A stretch of 6,108 nucleotides of DNA from CAVPRW01 sp046727435 [NCBI: bacterium] (GTDB lineage Bacteria > Tectomicrobia > Entotheonellia > J063), in assembly GCA_046727435.1 (NCBI GenBank), contig JBKPCR010000271.1:1-6108 (forward strand), given 5' to 3'. Position numbers and translations under genes: made by a program. Of the stretch, positions 5,029-6,108 are shown piece by piece; position 1 is the stretch's first letter, and each line of letters starts with the position of its first letter. Below the pieces are notes generated by a model that saw nothing but the letters and a program-made list of their open reading frames with translations, was not told the origin of the DNA and did no database searches.

Positions 5029-6108
5029 GTGAATGTCACTGGTGTGAACGTCGAGGTCTTACGAGTCCCCGTGGAAAATCCTTATACCGCAGCAGGGCGG
5101 CAAGTCGAAGGAAACTGGCACGTCTTGGCGCGCGTAACGACGGATGATGACATCGAGGGCATCGGTTATGTCGTGTCGAATCGGGGGGATCTGGTGCGGG
5201 CGGTCGCGCAGGCGACCCGTGAGCTCGGAGAACACCTCATCGGAGCGCATGTCCTTGAGGTGGAGGCCGCCTGGGCACGTCTGGTGCGGGCGGGAGGCTG
5301 GACGGGTCCGGGAGGCATGCTGCATATCGCCATCGCCCCCCTTGATATCGCTCTCTGGGATGCCGCTGGAAAGGCCGTGAACCAACCACTCTACCGGCTC
5401 TTGGGCGGCTCCCGCGACCGTATGCCTGCCTATGCCAGCGATCGTCTGTGGTATAGCTTATCGCTCGATGAGCTAGCGGAATCGGCCAGGCAACATGTGC
5501 TGGATGGCTATCGCACCGTCAAACTCCGCCTCGGCAAGGAGGCTCGCCCTGAGGGGGAGGTCGAGCGTGTGCGCACCGTGCGCCAGGCGGTGGGGGCAGA
5601 TGTCCGTATCCTCGTTGATGCCACGGAGAGCTGGGATCGTGCCCGCGCGACGCAGACAGGCCGTCTGTTGCAGGAGGCTGGCGTCACCTGGCTGGAGGAT
5701 CCCCTCCCTCATCAGGATCTCAACGGACTTTCTCACCTGGCCGAGACATTAGAGATTCCCATCGCCGGTGGGGAACATTTGTATGATCTGCACGCCTTTC
5801 AAGAATTGCTGCAGCACCGGGCCGTAGATATCGCCATCATCGATCTGGCGCGAGCCGGCGGCATCACCCCGTGGCGGCGTATTGCCGCATTGGCCCAGGC
5901 CTATCACGTGCCGGTGTGTGGCCACGTCATCCCGGAAATTCACGTCCACCTGCTGTCGGCCATTCCCCATGCGTTCATGGTCGAGAATGTGCCGCGCTCG
6001 GCGGCCATCTTACGGGCAATGCCGGCGCTGGAGGATGGTTGTCTGGTGGCTCCGAAGACCCCTGGCCTTGGACTCGAACTGGATGACACGGCAGTCGCAC
6101 GCTACCGC
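5029..6108 (+). CDS. Mandelate racemase / muconate lactonizing enzyme family protein (enolase superfamily), 3' end cut by window
   Basis: The frame is open for 360 residues to the right edge. Family members are about 360-390 residues and the C-terminal PGLGLEL element is already present (345-351), so little is missing. The N-terminal capping domain spans about 1-125, ending in PLDIALWDAAGK (104-115), followed by the barrel. Barrel residues: Lys165-Leu-Arg167 on the second strand; metal ligands Asp197 (LVDATESW), Glu223 (WLEDP) and Glu249 (AGGEH); Asp272 (IIDLARAGGIT) paired with His299 (CGHVIPEIHVHL); and Glu319 (FMVEN). Asp272-His299-Glu319 is the mandelate racemase subgroup signature, and spacing from the first metal ligand onward matches my recollection of Pseudomonas mandelate racemase (195, 221, 247, 270, 297, 317). 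The enzyme should use Mg2+ to abstract the proton alpha to a carboxylate. Acid-sugar dehydration or racemisation are both possible; the substrate cannot be named. It has its own ribosome binding site, 162 bp after the Uma2 gene, so it is probably a separate transcription unit. Confidence 0.9.
   Translation, partial: MNVTGVNVEVLRVPVENPYTAAGRQVEGNWHVLARVTTDDDIEGIGYVVSNRGDLVRAVAQATRELGEHLIGAHVLEVEAAWARLVRAGGWTGPGGMLHIAIAPLDIALWDAAGKAVNQPLYRLLGGSRDRMPAYASDRLWYSLSLDELAESARQHVLDGYRTVKLRLGKEARPEGEVERVRTVRQAVGADVRILVDATESWDRARATQTGRLLQEAGVTWLEDPLPHQDLNGLSHLAETLEIPIAGGEHLYDLHAFQELLQHRAVDIAIIDLARAGGITPWRRIAALAQAYHVPVCGHVIPEIHVHLLSAIPHAFMVENVPRSAAILRAMPALEDGCLVAPKTPGLGLELDDTAVARYR

Noticed and set aside
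4557-5039. Minus-strand frame with ALACSAS repeats
   Set aside because: The periodic peptide is only the antisense reading of the 21-bp tandem repeat; lack of stops follows from the 3-divisible period.

Overview
The window looks like bacterial chromosomal DNA of fairly high G+C content, with compact genes and no mobile element, RNA gene or CRISPR array that I can see. The gene set does not fix the organism. An addB-addA operon with a well-diverged AddB, a Uma2-family endonuclease with a long Ala/Glu/Arg tail, and a mandelate-racemase-type enolase superfamily enzyme would together suit a large-genome, poorly cultured lineage, such as a Chloroflexota-, NC10- or Tectomicrobia/Entotheonella-like bacterium. 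That is a guess from gene style only.

The left part (1-3614, minus strand) is a two-gene DNA-repair operon. addB encodes an AddB-like helicase/nuclease subunit with a C-terminal PD-(D/E)XK nuclease and four iron-sulfur cysteines. It is followed after 11 nt by addA, of which only the first 133 residues lie in the window, running off the left edge. The two products should form an AddAB (RecBCD-equivalent) complex that resects double-strand breaks for RecA loading. Most of the window's long open frames are antisense shadows of addB.

A 289-bp divergent intergenic region (3615-3903) separates addB from a plus-strand gene. It holds a consensus -10 box (TATAAT, 3833-3838), a perfect 7-bp inverted repeat and three GGCGGT repeats.

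The next gene (3904-4866) has an exceptionally good ribosome binding site. It encodes a 320-residue Uma2-family (DUF820) PD-(D/E)XK protein whose C-terminus is an alanine-core heptad repeat, encoded by a 21-bp tandem repeat. A 162-bp spacer with several small hairpins follows.

The right end (5029-6108, plus strand) is a nearly complete gene for a mandelate racemase/muconate lactonizing enzyme family protein, starting at GTG and running off the right edge. It retains the three metal ligands, the His-Asp dyad and the C-terminal Glu of the mandelate racemase subgroup, but has changes at positions that normally touch the substrate.

The three units do not form one obvious pathway: DNA-break repair, an orphan nuclease-fold protein and a catabolic acid-sugar or hydroxy-acid enzyme. 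I see no convincing undescribed multi-gene system. The most unusual structures are the repeat-encoded helix fused to Uma2, the Walker-A-less AddB that keeps its nuclease and Fe-S residues, and the altered active site of the racemase homologue.
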